Shown here in pieces: positions 33,471-44,913 of a stretch of 64,000 bases of DNA (positions are counted from its first letter, which is position 1; each line of letters opens with the position of its first letter). The stretch spans positions 63,228,501 through 63,292,500 of the forward strand of contig CM060899.1 of the NCBI GenBank assembly GCA_030762935.1. The letters are read 5' to 3'. The notes under the pieces were generated by a model. That model was not told the origin of the DNA and did not search any database. It worked only from the letters and a program-made list of their open reading frames with translations. The DNA comes from Hymenopus coronatus (taxonomy: Eukaryota > Arthropoda > Insecta > Mantodea > Hymenopodidae). The position numbers and the translations under genes are program-made.

Positions 33471-33473
33471 TTT

Positions 33474-33610
33474 TACTTTCTCTACACGTACTATGTACAT
33501 AGTGTATAGAGAAGGTATTGCACTCCACTCAAAAATTCGATACCGAGATTTCACCGGAAATATATGTTTTAGGGTCACCAATATTCAAAAAAAGCATTTT
33601 CACAAAAAGG

Positions 33611-33649
<39 letters not shown>

Positions 33650-34334
33650 GTGTGTCTGTGAGCACGATAACTCAAAAACGAAAAGTCGGTAAAATACCAA
33701 ACTTGGTATTTAAGTTTAGTATCTTCCAGGGATGCGACACGAAGATTTTGAGAAAAATCCCCCACACCCCCAACTACCCTTTACATGGAACTTTGTTCGA
33801 AAATTTGATTTTCTCAAAAATAGCTCTAACGATTTTGATTAAAATTTCGTATATTAAACATATTTACCTGACAAATAAAATTTATATCTTGAGTTTTCTA
33901 GGAATAGCCTATGAAGTGTAGTTTATTCTGGATAAATTTTACGGAATTTTGAATAACTGCTAAACCGTAAGAGATGGACAAAAACTTACTGCACAAAAAA
34001 TGTAGAGCACGTTAAAAAACACCATTTATGTTATATACATTTTTTTCGTGGAGTTGTTCGTTTTTGAGATATTCCTAATTTTTGGTTTCCGCTATGAAAA
34101 ACTTATATTTTTCTCATACAGGAATTTGGCAACTTCATTGACATAGCAACCAGCGTTTGACTATCACTTTTACCTATGCTACTCCCTTATTTCGCTTCTA
34201 CTTACAAGGAAGAAAGTAATAAGACTATTTCAGCTAATTTTTCTGATTAGCATAAAGTAAATAGAAGTATAAGCTTTTTAAGAATAATTTGTTGCAGAGA
34301 AGTAGAGAAAGTCATGTGAATGGTACACATCAGA
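33474..34334 (+). mobile_element. HINE-like repeat, complete (861 bp)
   Basis: TACTTTCTCTACACGTACTA palindrome, long (TG)n, body, and GTAGAGAAAGTCATGTG with hairpin and CAGA. A 154-residue open frame starting upstream runs through (TG)n and is judged non-coding. Confidence 0.9.
33614..33647. repeat. (TG)n microsatellite, ~34 bp
   Basis: Pure TG run in the standard slot of a HINE-like copy. Confidence 0.97.
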
Positions 34335-34605
34335 TCTTTTATATACGTACTGTAGTGGCATTGATTCAGGACTTTTTTGTGGTAAATTAACTTTCAAATT
34401 TAAATATTCAGCATCATTTCTATCGATAAATTATAGTAGGCAACTGCTACCATAAATAGTATTGATCCTTTTATCATGAACTGGAGGTAATTTTGCCCTT
34501 AATGGTTTACTTTGACCCAACTTTGGAAAATATATAATTTTATAAATATATACATTTCTATATTTTATTTTATATCGTATCCAATGTGAAAATCGAAATT
34601 ATTGC

Positions 34606-34858
34606 CTTCATAATACATTGTGGAGCGTATCTGTCTCACATTTAACAGCTCCGAGTTCGAATTTTGCTTAGGGTGGGTGACTTACCCGGATAAGGTTTTT
34701 TTTTCGATGCTTTCCGTTATCTTGAGAAGACGAATGTTGAGTAATTTTAAGGTCCATGGACCCCGAGATCATTTGAGCATCATTTCACCAATTTCATTCA
34801 TCGTGCGATACGACCAACCAGTTAAAGGACGTTAAGGTGCCAAAAATAAATAAGTAAA
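34606..34858 (+). mobile_element. tRNA-derived SINE (type B)
   Basis: Head with B box GAGTTCGAATTTT; body GGTGACTTACCCGGATAAGG, GAGAAGACGAATGTTGAG, CCATGGACCCCGAGATCA, ATTTCACCAATTTCATT; tail AGTTAAAGGACGTTAAGG followed by an AATAAATAAG tail. Homologous to 62043-62283. It resembles insect SINEs with a TACC-TGGTGAGGTTTTTCC body (from memory). Confidence 0.82.
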
Positions 34859-35283
34859 CATAAAAATCTTCAAAACACAGCATTCACACCAATTTTAATG
34901 AGAGTAATATTCTTATTATCTTTCATAAATGAAAAGCATCTAACATAAAATATAATAAATTATTACTTTCATTAGTACACGGTCTCAGAATAGGGGAAAT
35001 CAGGTTATTGGTTGAATTGCAATAATGCCAAAATTAAGAGATTCCTTCAAATATTGAGTCCCTCCATTTCTATGACAGAAATAATTCCGATTTTCATATT
35101 GGATACAACATATAAAACAAACCTTACATTTATGTATTTATAACATTATATTTCGTTCAAAGTTAATTGAAAGTTATCCATTAAGGGTCAAATTAGCTCT
35201 ATTTCGTGATAAAAGGTTCAATGCTGTATTATATAGTAACACTACAAATGGTTACCACGAACAAAGAGAAGTACATAAAACAA
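34859..35283. other. AT-rich single-copy stretch
   Basis: No repeat or gene recognised. 34335-34605, on the other side of the SINE, is likewise featureless. Confidence 0.35.
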
Positions 35284-36131
35284 TCTGATGTGTTCCCTTC
35301 CCATAATTTTCTCTCCTTCTCTGCAACAAATCATTTTTAATAACCTTATTCTTCTATCCACTTCATGCTAATCGAAATAAACACTAGCAGAAACGGTCTT
35401 ATTACTTAGTTACTTATAAGTAGAAGGGAAATAAGGGAATACACTAGGCTAAACCGACAGTCAAATGTTTTAAAATGTGGTTGCTATGGGATTGAAACCC
35501 GTTTCTTTGCGTGGCCAGGAGTTAATAAGCTCCCGTGTGTGAAAGGTACAAGTATTTTAAAACTCAAATCAATAAGGAATATCTCGAAAACGGCCAATTT
35601 CAAGAAAAAAAAGAAGATATGACATAAATTGTATGTTTTAACTAGAGCTACGTTTTAGTTAAGTAAATTTTTGCCATCTCTTACAGTTTACCAGTTATGC
35701 AAACTTCCGCAAAATTCATCCAGAATAAACATGTTTTCAGAGGTTATTCCCAGAAAATTCAAGACACAATTTTATTTTGTCATTACCTTAACTATAAGTG
35801 ATTTTAATCAAAATCGTTAGTCATTTTTGAGAAAATCAATTTTTTTCTATGTAAAAGGTAGTTTGGGGTGAGGGGATTTACTTCAAAATCTTCGTATCGC
35901 TTCCTTGGAAGATACTGAACTTAAATACCAAGTTTAGTATTTAACGGACTTTTCGTTTTTTAGCTATGCTGCTCACAGACATACAGACGTTTTTCTAAAT
36001 ATGTTTTTTTTTTTTTGTATTCAGGGGATCCCAAAATAAGTAATTCCGGTGAAATCTCAGTATGGGATTTTTGGGTGCAATACAACAACTTTTCTATACA
36101 CTACGTACACATTACGTGTAGAGAAAGTAAA
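35284..36131 (-). mobile_element. HINE-like repeat, complete (848 bp)
   Basis: 3' terminus TCTGATGTGTTCCCTTCCCA (hairpin partner mutated), subfamily-B-like 3' third, and 5' palindrome ACTACGTACACATTACGTG with GTAGAGAAAGTAAAAA. Confidence 0.85.
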
Positions 36132-36287
36132 AACAGCTTTCGTAATAGCAGCTCGTGTACACATTGATAAATGAGAGGGTAAAGAAGGCCATATGAATTT
36201 AAAACACATCTAAGTTTCGCTAATTGTTTTATGTTTACCAGCCGGGTAAGATTATACAAAGTTCCATCCGAATGAAAAGGTCTTCAG

Positions 36288-37080
36288 CTTCGATACCGAG
36301 ATTTCACCGGAAATATATGTTTTAGGGTCCCCTGTATCAAAAAAAAGTATTTTCACAAAAAGGTCCGTGTGTGTGTGTCCGTGTGTCTGCGAACACGATA
36401 ACTCAACAACGAAAAGTCGGTAAAATACCAAACTTGGTATTTAAGTTTAGTATCTTCCAGGGATGCGACACGAAGATTTTCAGAAAAATTCCCCCACCCC
36501 AAACTACCCTTTACATGGAACTTTTTTCGAAAATTTTGATTTTCTAAAAAATGGCTCTAACGATTTTGATTAAAATATCATATATTAAAGATATTTACCT
36601 GACAAATAAAATGTATATTTTGAATTTTCTGGGAATAGCCTCTGAAGACTACTTTATTCTGGATGAATTTTGCATAACTACTAAACCGTAAGAGATGCAC
36701 AAAAACTTACTGCACAAAAAATGTAGAGCACATTAAAACACACAATTTATGTTATATACATTTTTTTCGTGGAGTTCGTCAATTTTGAGACATTCCTTAT
36801 TTTTGGTTTCTGCTATGAAAAACGTATACTTTTATCATACAGGAACTTGTCAACTCCTATCCATATAAACAAAGGAACTTCATTGACATAGCAACCAGCT
36901 TTTGACAATCACTTTAACTTATGGTAGTCCCTTATTTTGCTTCTAATTACAAGGAAGTAAGTAATAAGACTATTTTTGCTGATTTTTTCTGATTAGCATA
37001 AAGTAAATAGAAGTATAAGCTTTTTAAGAATAATTTGTTGCGGAGATATAGAGAAGGTCATGTGAATGGTACACATCAGA
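36288..37080 (+). mobile_element. HINE-like repeat lacking the 5' terminal palindrome
   Basis: Begins TTCGATACCGAGATTTCACC and is otherwise full length to ATAGAGAAGGTCATGTG, hairpin and CAGA. 36135-36287 holds unassigned sequence. Confidence 0.82.
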
Positions 37081-37082
37081 TT

Positions 37083-37690
37083 TTTGTCAGGAGTTGGCAA
37101 GTTCCTGTATGTGAAAAGTTAAGAATTTTAAAACTGTAATCAATAACAAGGAATATCTAAAAATGGTCAACTCCACGAAAATAATGTATATGCCATAAAT
37201 TGTATGCTTTAACGAGATCTACATTTTTGTGTGGTAAGATATTGTATGTCTCTTACGATTTATTAGTTATACAAAATTCAGGAAAATTCATCCAGAATAA
37301 AAAGGTGTTCAGAGATTACCATAATATTCAATATGTACATTTTATTTGCCATATTAGTATGTTAAATATAAGAGATTTTAACCAAAATCGATAAAGCCAT
37401 TTTTGAGGCAAGCAAAATTTTCGAAATTTCTCCAAGTAGTTTGGGATGGGCGATTTTCTTGCAAATCTTCTTTTGCATACTTGCAAAATTCTGAACTTAA
37501 ATACCAAGTTTGGTGTTTAGTGCACTTTTGAGCTATGCTGCCCACAAACACACACACGCGCGCGCGGACATTTTCTAAAAAGGCTGTTTGTTTTATTCAG
37601 TGGGTCCCAAAACATGTATTTCCGGTGAAATCTCGGTATCGAAATTTTGGGTGCAATACAACGTGCATAGTGCGTGTAGAGAAAGTAAAA
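37083..37690 (-). mobile_element. HINE-like repeat lacking 3' third
   Basis: From GTCAGGAGTTGGCAAGTTCC to the 5' terminus. The CA slot became CACGCGCGCGCGG (37555-37567). Head-to-tail with the next copy. Confidence 0.78.
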
Positions 37691-37691
37691 A

Positions 37692-38412
37692 TCCGATGTG
37701 TTCCGTTCACATGACTTCCTTATTACTTGATTCCATGTAAGTAGAAGGGAAACCAAATAGTATACTAGGCTAAAGCGATAGTCAAATCTTTTGAAGAGCT
37801 AGTTGCCATGTAAGTAAAATCCGTCTCTTTGGATTGCAAGGGAATGTGTGAAAGCTTCAGAATTTTAAAACTAATCAATAACAAGGAATATCTAAAAAGT
37901 GGTCAATTACACGAAAAAAAAAAAAAAAAAAAGATATATGGTAAATTGTGTACTTCAACGAGATCTATATTTTTATGTATTAAGCTTTTGTCTATAAATC
38001 ACGGTTTGCTAGTTATACAAAATTCAGCAAAATTCGTCCAGAATAAAGAAGTCTTCAGAGTGATTGTCAGAACATTCAAGATATACTTTTTATTTATATT
38101 GTAAATATCTTTAATATACGGTATTTTAGTCAAACCCGTTAGAGCCATTTTTCAGAAAATCAAAATTTTCGATTTTTTTTCCAGTTTTGGATACTTTGAA
38201 GTGGGGTGATTTTCCTGGAAATATTCGTGTAGCGTCCTTGGAAGATACTCAACTATTTTTGTATTTTACCAACTTTTCGTTCTTGAGTTATAGTGTTCTA
38301 AGATACACGGGCACACACGGAGCTTTTTCAAAAATGCTTTTACTGGATTAAAGGTACCCTAATGCAATGCCTTCTCTATACACTGTACATAGTGCGTGAA
38401 GGGAAAGCAATT
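37692..38412 (-). mobile_element. HINE-like repeat, both ends, internal deletions
   Basis: TCCGATGTGTTCCGTTCACA terminus, then the inverted repeat and the GCTAATCGAG block are deleted. An A-rich run at 37914-37932. 5' palindrome ACTGTACATAGTGCGTG. Confidence 0.75.
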
Positions 38413-38493
38413 AAATATCAGTAAACAATAGCATTCCATTTATATGAATGAGTCGAATAATACATAAGAAAACTGTTATAACAACATTGTTTT

Positions 38494-38633
38494 TACTTTC
38501 TCCTGCAGACATGTACAACACGCATAGTATCTTAAAAGTCTATTTTATTTCACCCAAAAATTCTATACCGAGATTTCACCGGAAAGATAAGTTTTGTATC
38601 GCCTGAATAATAAAAAAAAAAAAAAAAAAAAAA
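38494..38633 (+). mobile_element. HINE-like 5' fragment ending in poly(A)
   Basis: TACTTTCTCCTGCAGAC start, CACCGGAAAGATAAG block, then a 22-nt A run (38612-38633) at which a complete opposite-strand copy begins. Confidence 0.72.
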
Positions 38634-39471
38634 TCTAATGTGTTCCATTCACATGACTTTCTCTATATCACTGCAACAAATTATTCTACTTACTTCATCT
38701 AATGGAGCAAAAATTAGCAGAGATAGTCTTATTACTTGCTTCCTTGTTAGTAGAAGCGAAATAAGGGAGTACCATAGGTTAAAGTGAAAGCCAAAAGATG
38801 GTTGCTATGTGACTGATGTTCCTTTGTTTGTATGGACACGAGTTCACAAAGTCCTGTATGAGAAAAGTATAAGACTTTATAGCTGAAAAAAAAAAACACA
38901 AGGAATATCTAAAAAACAATCAACTCCACGAAAAAAATGTATATAACATAAATTATATGTTTTAACGTGCTCTACATTTGTTGTGGGGTAAGTTTTTGTC
39001 CATCTCTTACGGTTTAGCAGTTATGCAACATTCCGTAAAATTTACCGAGAGTAAAGTAATCTTCCGAGGCTATTCCCAGAAAATTCAAAAATATCTTTAA
39101 TATACGATATTTTAATCAAAATCGTTAGAGCCATTTTTTAGAAAATGAAAATTTTCGACAAAAGTTCCATGTAAAGGATAGTTTGGGGTGGGGGGATTTT
39201 TCTCAAAATCTTCGTGTCGCATCCCTGGAAGATACTAAACTTAAATACCAAGTTTGGTATTTTACCGAATTATCGTTTGCGAGTTATCGTGTTCACAGGC
39301 ACAGGGACACACGGACACACACACACGGACCTTTTTCTGAAAATACTTATTTTGGATACAGGGGACCCTAAAACATATATTTCCGGTGAAATCTCGGTAT
39401 CGAATTTTTTTGGGGGAGCGCAATAACTTCTCTATACACTATATACATAGCACGTATAGAGAAAGTAAAAA
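38634..39471 (-). mobile_element. HINE-like repeat, complete (838 bp)
   Basis: TCTAATGTGTTCCATTCACA hairpin terminus, body, CA slot with CACGGACACACACACACGG, and 5' palindrome ending ATAGAGAAAGTAAAA. Inserted at a long A run. Confidence 0.87.
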
Positions 39472-40215
39472 TAGCAGAAACAGACTTATTACTTGCTTCC
39501 TTGTAAGTAGAAGCGAAATTAGGGAGTACCATAGGTTAAAGTGATAGTCAAAAGCTGGTTGCTATGTGACTGAAGTTCCTTTGTGTGTATGGACAGGAGT
39601 TGACAAATTCCTGTATGAGAAAAGTATAAGCTTTTAAAGGTGAAATAAAAAAAAGGAAAAAACGCGAAATCGATCAATTTCACGAAAAAAAATTATGACA
39701 TATTAAGTGTGCTCTAAAAAAATGTGTTAAATGCTCTACATTTTTAGTGTGGTAAGTTTTTGTCCATATCCGATTTAGCAGTTATGCAAAATTCCGTAAA
39801 ATCCATTCAGAATAAGATAGTCTTCAGAGGCTAGTCCCATAAAATTCAAGATACACATTTTATTTGTCAGGTCAAAAAACGATTTAATCAAAATCGTTAG
39901 TCATTTTTGAAAAAATCAAAATTTTCGAAAAAAGTCCATGTAAAGGGTAGTTTGGGGTGGGGGGATTTTTCTGAAAATCTTCGTATCACATCCTTGGAAG
40001 ATACTAAACTTAAATACCAAGTTTGTTATTTTACCGACTTTTCGTTTTTGAGTTATCGTGTTCACAGGCACACGGACACATGGACACACACACGAACCAA
40101 TGATTTTTATGGATACAGGGGACCCTGAAACATGTATTTTCGGTGAAATCTCGGTATCAAATTTTTGGGTGGAGTGCAATACCATCTGTGTACATAGTAC
40201 GTGTAGAGAAAGTAA
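39472..40215 (-). mobile_element. HINE-like repeat, 3' end missing
   Basis: Begins AGCAGAAACAGACTTATTAC and runs to the 5' terminus GTAGAGAAAGTAA. Deletion in the palindrome (CATCTGTGTACATAGTAC). Confidence 0.8.
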
Positions 40216-40224
40216 TAACAGGTA

Positions 40225-40671
40225 AACAAAAGGATTTTGGAAAAGATTGGTGTGTTTGTTTGTTTGTCTGTCTGTGTGTGTCTGTGAACAGAATGCCCCA
40301 AAAACGAAACATCGCATAAGTATCAAAATTTATATTTAGGTTCAGGATCTTCTAAAGATAAAACACGAAATTTTTCAAGTAAATCTCCCACCTCAAACTA
40401 CCCTTTTTGGAAAATTTGTATTTTATAAAAAATTGCTCTAACAATTTTGAAAAAGGTAGGTATATATCTAAGACATTTTCGCGAATAATTAAATACATAT
40501 CTTGAATTTACTGGGAATAGCCAATGAAGTTCTTCTGAATGGCTTTTAGCAAAATTGGTACAAACATTTTCAGTTCGTTAAAGCACACACTTTATGTCAA
40601 TTATATTTGTTTGTGAACATATTCCAACATATTTCTTATTATTGGTTTTAATTTTACAGTACTTATACTGT
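40225..40671 (+). mobile_element. HINE-like divergent internal piece
   Basis: Starts at the TG slot (here TTTG/TCTG repeats, 40250-40285), then a diverged body to CAGTACTTATACTG, where orientation flips. Confidence 0.65.
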
Positions 40672-41382
40672 GCTTCTATCTACTTCATGCTAATCAAGGC
40701 AAACATTAACAGAAATTGTCTTTGTAAGTAGAAGCGATAGTCAGATCTTTTAAAAACTGTTGCTATGTGATTCAAATACATCCTCTTTGCATGGTCAAGA
40801 TAAGAGAGAAAAGTATGAAAAAAGTTTTAAGCATTTCAAAACTGAAACCAATAACAATGAATATCTCGGAAATGGTCAATTCCACGAAAAAATGCATGCG
40901 ACATAAATTATGTGTTTTATCGAGATCTAGATGTTTTGTAAAGTAGGTTTTTGTTTATCTCTTACTGTTTACAAGTTAAGTACAAGTAATCCAGAATGAA
41001 GAGATCTTCAGAGTCTATCCCCAGAAAATGCAAGATACACTTTTTATTTGTTATGTAAATGCCTTTAATATACGGTATTTTAATTAAAATCGTTAGACAT
41101 TTTTGAGAATTTTTTTTTCTCCATATATAGGGTAGTTTGGGATGTGGAAATTTTCCTCAAAATCTTCGTGTCACATCCTTGGAAGATATTAAACTTAAAA
41201 ATCAAGTTTAGTATTTTACCCACTTTTCCATTCACAGACTCACCTTAAACACGGACCATTTTTGTTTTTTGGGTACTAGGGACCCTAAAACGTACATTTC
41301 CAGTGAAATCACGGTGTCGAATTTTTGTTGGAATGCCATACTTGCTCTTCTAGTGTGCTATACACTTAGTAGATAAAGTAAA
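40672..41382 (-). mobile_element. HINE-like divergent piece
   Basis: GCTTCTATCTACTTCATG, GCTAATCAAGGCAAAC, body, a reduced CA slot and a decayed 5' end. Forms a fold-back junction with 40225-40671. Confidence 0.68.
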
Positions 41383-41724
41383 AAAGGATATAAATTATGA
41401 ACTATAGCATATTCTTAAAAAGCCCTATGTCGAAATTATAAAGAATTGTGTTTTAAAAACTGTAAATGTTTTCTTGTAAAATCTGATTCAATTATTTTAT
41501 TAATTTAACATTGTCGGGCCCCCTTAAGTTTCCCGTAGCGATGTACTATCCTAGAAACTCCATACTCTTTCCATGACATCAGTAGAAACAACTGAATAGC
41601 GACGGCACTTTAAAAACAGACAGTTTTGAAAAAGCTCAAATAATAACAGCCTAGGTATATTAGAATATGGCTAGTATCATAATAATAGTAATTTAAATAT
41701 AAATTCTGCGTTTTAGACATCTAT
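41383..41724. other. Single-copy stretch
   Basis: Nothing recognised. AT-rich with a GGGCCCCCTTAAG patch near 41516. Confidence 0.35.
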
Positions 41725-42067
41725 AGCTTTGTGTAGTACGTAGTTGTATGTTATACAAAATTTCTTCCGAAGACAGAGGACTTCACATATTCCTACTAAA
41801 TTCAAGGTGGAGGTATATTTTATTTTTATGTAAATGCCTTAAACATGTGAAAATAAAAATAACCAAAATTCTTCATGTAAAGACCAGTTTGGTGAGGGGG
41901 TTTTTGGAATCGCTCGCCCATAGACATATAGACATATTTCTAAAAATCCTTCTTTTTGGATCAGGGAATTTCAAAACGTGTATTTTCAATGATATCTCGG
42001 TATATAATTTTAGTGTGGAATGAAATGCTTCCTCTACTTACTATAGATAAGCAGTAGATAAATTAAA
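41725..42067 (-). mobile_element. Decayed HINE-like piece
   Basis: A GTTATACAAAATTTC match, GTATTTTCAATGATATCTCGG and a decayed 5' end. Head-to-tail with the next copy. Confidence 0.6.
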
Positions 42068-42069
42068 AA

Positions 42070-42747
42070 TCTGATGGGTTCAATTCATATGAGTTTCTCT
42101 AGCTATTCTGCAGGAAACTATCGTTGCAAGAGATTATTCTTCTTGGCCTTACTGCTTAGTTCCTTATAATTACACCACTACACTAGGCTAAAGTGATAGT
42201 CAATACTGGAAAATTTAAATCAATAACAATGGATATCTCGGAAATGGTTAGCTCTACACAAATGTGTCTGGCATAAACTGTATGCTTTAACGAGTTTTCA
42301 TTTTTTGGTGTAGTGACATTTTGTGTATCTGTTACGGTTTATCACTTATCAAAAATGACCAGAATGAAGAGAACTTCGGAGACTATTTCAACATTTCATT
42401 TGTGGTATGAATACCTTTTAATATATGCCATTTTATGAGAAACCCAAAAAATTTTTAAAATCTTCCATGGAAATGATAGTTTTGGGAGGGAGGATTTTCT
42501 TTAAAATTTTCATGTAGCATCCTTGGAAAATACAGAATTTAAATACCAAGTTTGGTACTTAAATAACTTCTTGTTTTTGAGTTATGTTGTCCTCAGATAC
42601 ACAAAAAGTCACACAGGTGAACGTTTTACTAATTTTTTTTAGATTCGGAGGCCCTGAAAACTTGTATTTCCTGTGAAATCTCGGCATCGAATTTTTGGGT
42701 GGAATACAAAACATTCTCTACCTAGTGTACGTCATAGGCAAATTAAA
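42070..42747 (-). mobile_element. HINE-like repeat, complete but decayed
   Basis: TCTGATGGGTTCAATTCATATG terminus, shortened 3' third, body, and a 5' end with AATTTTTGGGTGGAATACA and a degraded palindrome. Among the oldest-looking copies. Confidence 0.72.
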
Positions 42748-42850
42748 AATAAATTTATAGATATTCGTGTAGCTTAGAACTATAGGTAATATTGAATAAA
42801 ATCTTGAACAATTAGTTTAAAAACGTGACAAAACAATATTGCATACATAC

Positions 42851-43160
42851 CTGATGTTTTGAAGAAGATTTATAAAGTGGATTCTGAACTCGAGGTCTTT
42901 CCTTCAGTGCTCATGAACCTCTCTATGAAAATGAAACGTTCCTGGTTAACAGCAATTAGGTAAATTCTTCTTTTCTCACTTATCGCACATCACTTGTTTT
43001 TTTCGTTTCTCCGCGTGCTTGAACAACTGAACGTAAAGTTGCAGCAGATGCTAGCTTGTTTCTTCAACACAACCTACACTAGACACCGAAACATTTAAAA
43101 CATTTGACTGTAAAACCGCTACATAACGATTAACACTTATTATTCCATTTATCTGCTATA
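42851..43160 (-). other. Possible non-coding first exon (minus strand)
   Basis: On the minus strand there is a strong 5' splice-site match, CATCAG|GTATGT (boundary at 42851/42850), in non-repetitive DNA next to the promoter-like segment. No frame is open far enough upstream to be protein coding, so a 5'-UTR exon is the most that can be proposed. Splice motifs occur by chance and no transcript evidence is available. Confidence 0.2.
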
Positions 43161-43184
43161 GCCACTATTTCGTTGGAACGTCGC

Positions 43185-43480
43185 GGTGTGGCGTGACGGG
43201 CGATGTTTCGCTGGTACACCGAGTAGGGGTCGCCGTGCCAGCCGAGGTGAGAGAGGGGGAGAGAGAGAGAGAAAGAGATGGAGAGAAAGAGCGCGTGGCG
43301 TTTTTACTTTCGTTATTGTGGAAACTGCTCGGATGCAATCAAAATCATGATGGCAGCCTGCCGCGCTCTCTCATTGGTTGTTTGGTTTTAAGCCGGGTAG
43401 ATGAAGGGACGGAGGGCGGAGCTATGCTGTTGCATCGTGTGCTATATATTTTATGTTGAAAGTAGTAGTGGAACATGAGC
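43185..43480 (+). promoter_or_regulatory. Promoter-like segment: GA tract, CCAAT and TATA boxes
   Basis: The most GC-rich non-repeat block in this half of the window. It contains a GA-rich tract (about 43248-43290, GAGAGAGAGAGA), an inverted CCAAT box (ATTGG, 43373-43377) and a TATA box (TATATATTTT, 43443-43452). The spacing fits an RNA polymerase II promoter with a start near 43470-43480. No obvious downstream exon is seen before the minisatellite. Confidence 0.35.
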
Positions 43481-43683
43481 AGGATTCGTTTGGTGCGAGT
43501 TTATAGCCAGTGGGGCCGTTGTTTGCGCCCTCTTCCCTCAAACATGACAACAATGGATAGTTATTTTCGCAACACGTTCAAAATGAACACCCTCACCCCC
43601 AACTGCGTCGGTTTCGCAGCAGTGTGCTTCATAACACGATTTTCCGGGGCCTAACACAAAGAGCTGTGTGGACTTCCCCGAGG

Positions 43684-43880
43684 AACGTGGCATGTTTTGT
43701 CACCCTTCTGGATGTCTGTTTACATTTTGTCAATGTTGCGATCGATTAGATGTTGTTCAAAACCCAATACTCTCGTTCAAAACTGAGGTTATAATTAACA
43801 TATTATTGGTTAGTTTTTACTTTCACCTGCATAGGATGTTATAGATTAAAACAAAGTAGCTAAATATTGAGAAGATTTGT
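43684..43880 (+). repeat. Direct repeat, copy 1
   Basis: The first 120 nt (AACGTGGCATGTTTTGTCAC onward) match 46281-46400 at over 90 percent by eye, then less well. Same orientation, 2.6 kb apart. Confidence 0.8.
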
Positions 43881-43929
43881 TAAAATGCAATTTGTAATTT
43901 GGGATTAAGACCTTAAGGTTCTATTGTCT

Positions 43930-44905
43930 ATATATGGGGTCTTTCAAACTAAGTTCAAACATTAAAACCTCACAGTGTTGGGCAAACAATGAGGTTCACG
44001 AAACCTTGAGAAGATGTCCAAAAACATCAGTGCTGGGCAAACAAGGTGGAGTTTACAAAACATTGGGAAGAAGTCCAAAAAACATCAATGCTGGGCAAAC
44101 AACGAGGTTCACAAAACATTGGGGAAGACATAAAATGAGGTTGGGCAAACATTAGAGTTTACAGAACATTAGGAAGATGTTCAAAAAACATCAGTGTTGG
44201 GCAAACATTGGGGTTTACAAAACATTAGGAAGATGTCCAAAAACATCAGTGCTGGGAAAACATTGGGGTTTATAAAACATTAGGAAGATGTCCAAAAACA
44301 TCAGTGTTGGGCAAACATTGAGGTTTACAAAACCCTGGGCAGATGTCTCAAAAACATAGGTGCTGGACAAACATTGAGGTTTACAAAACATTAGGAAGAT
44401 GTCCAAAAACATCAGTGCTGGGCAAACAAGGTGGAGTTTACAAAACATTGAGAAGAAGCCCAAAAAACATCAATGCTGGGCAAACAACGAGGTTCACAAA
44501 ACATTGGGGAAGACATAAAATGAGGTTGGGCAAACATTAGAGTTTACAGAACATTAGGAAGATGTCCAAAAACATCAGTGTTGGGCAAACATTGAGGTTT
44601 ACAAAACACTGGGCAGATGTCTCAAAAACATAAGTGCTGGACAAACATTGAGGTTTACAAAACATTAGGAAGATGTCCAAAAACATCAGTGTTGGGCAAA
44701 CATTGAGGTTTACAAAACACTGGGCAGATGTCTCAAAAACATAAGTGCTGGACAAACATTGAGGTTTACAAAACATTAGGAAGATGTCCAAAAACATCAG
44801 TGCTGGGAAAACATTGGGGTTTATAAATCATTGGGAAGATGTTCAAAAAACACAAGTGTTGGGCAACCATTGGAGTACACAAATCATTGGGAAGATGTCC
44901 ATCGT
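43930..44905 (+). repeat. 55-bp minisatellite with higher-order structure
   Basis: About 17 tandem units of about 55 bp; consensus pieces GAAGATGTCCAAAAACATCA, GTGCTGGGCAAACATTGAGG and TTTACAAAACATTAG. Variant units alternate to give a 110-bp dimer (44556, 44667, 44777), and a distinctive block at 44030 recurs at 44415, a 385-bp (7-unit) period. Each higher-order copy carries the same aberrant unit (GGAAGACATAAAATGAGG). Repetitive open frames on both strands follow from the period and are not genes. Confidence 0.93.
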
Positions 44906-44913
44906 TCTCTTGT

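Noticed and set aside
33457..33921. 154-codon frame
   Set aside because: It crosses the terminal palindrome, (TG)n and body of a HINE-like repeat; equivalent frames are broken in sister copies.
43934..44797. Repeat-protein gene from frames over the minisatellite
   Set aside because: Frames exist on both strands with the array's period and lack start context or conserved residues beyond the DNA repeat.
43930..44905. CRISPR-like array
   Set aside because: Units are contiguous 55-bp tandem repeats without unique spacers, in an animal genome.
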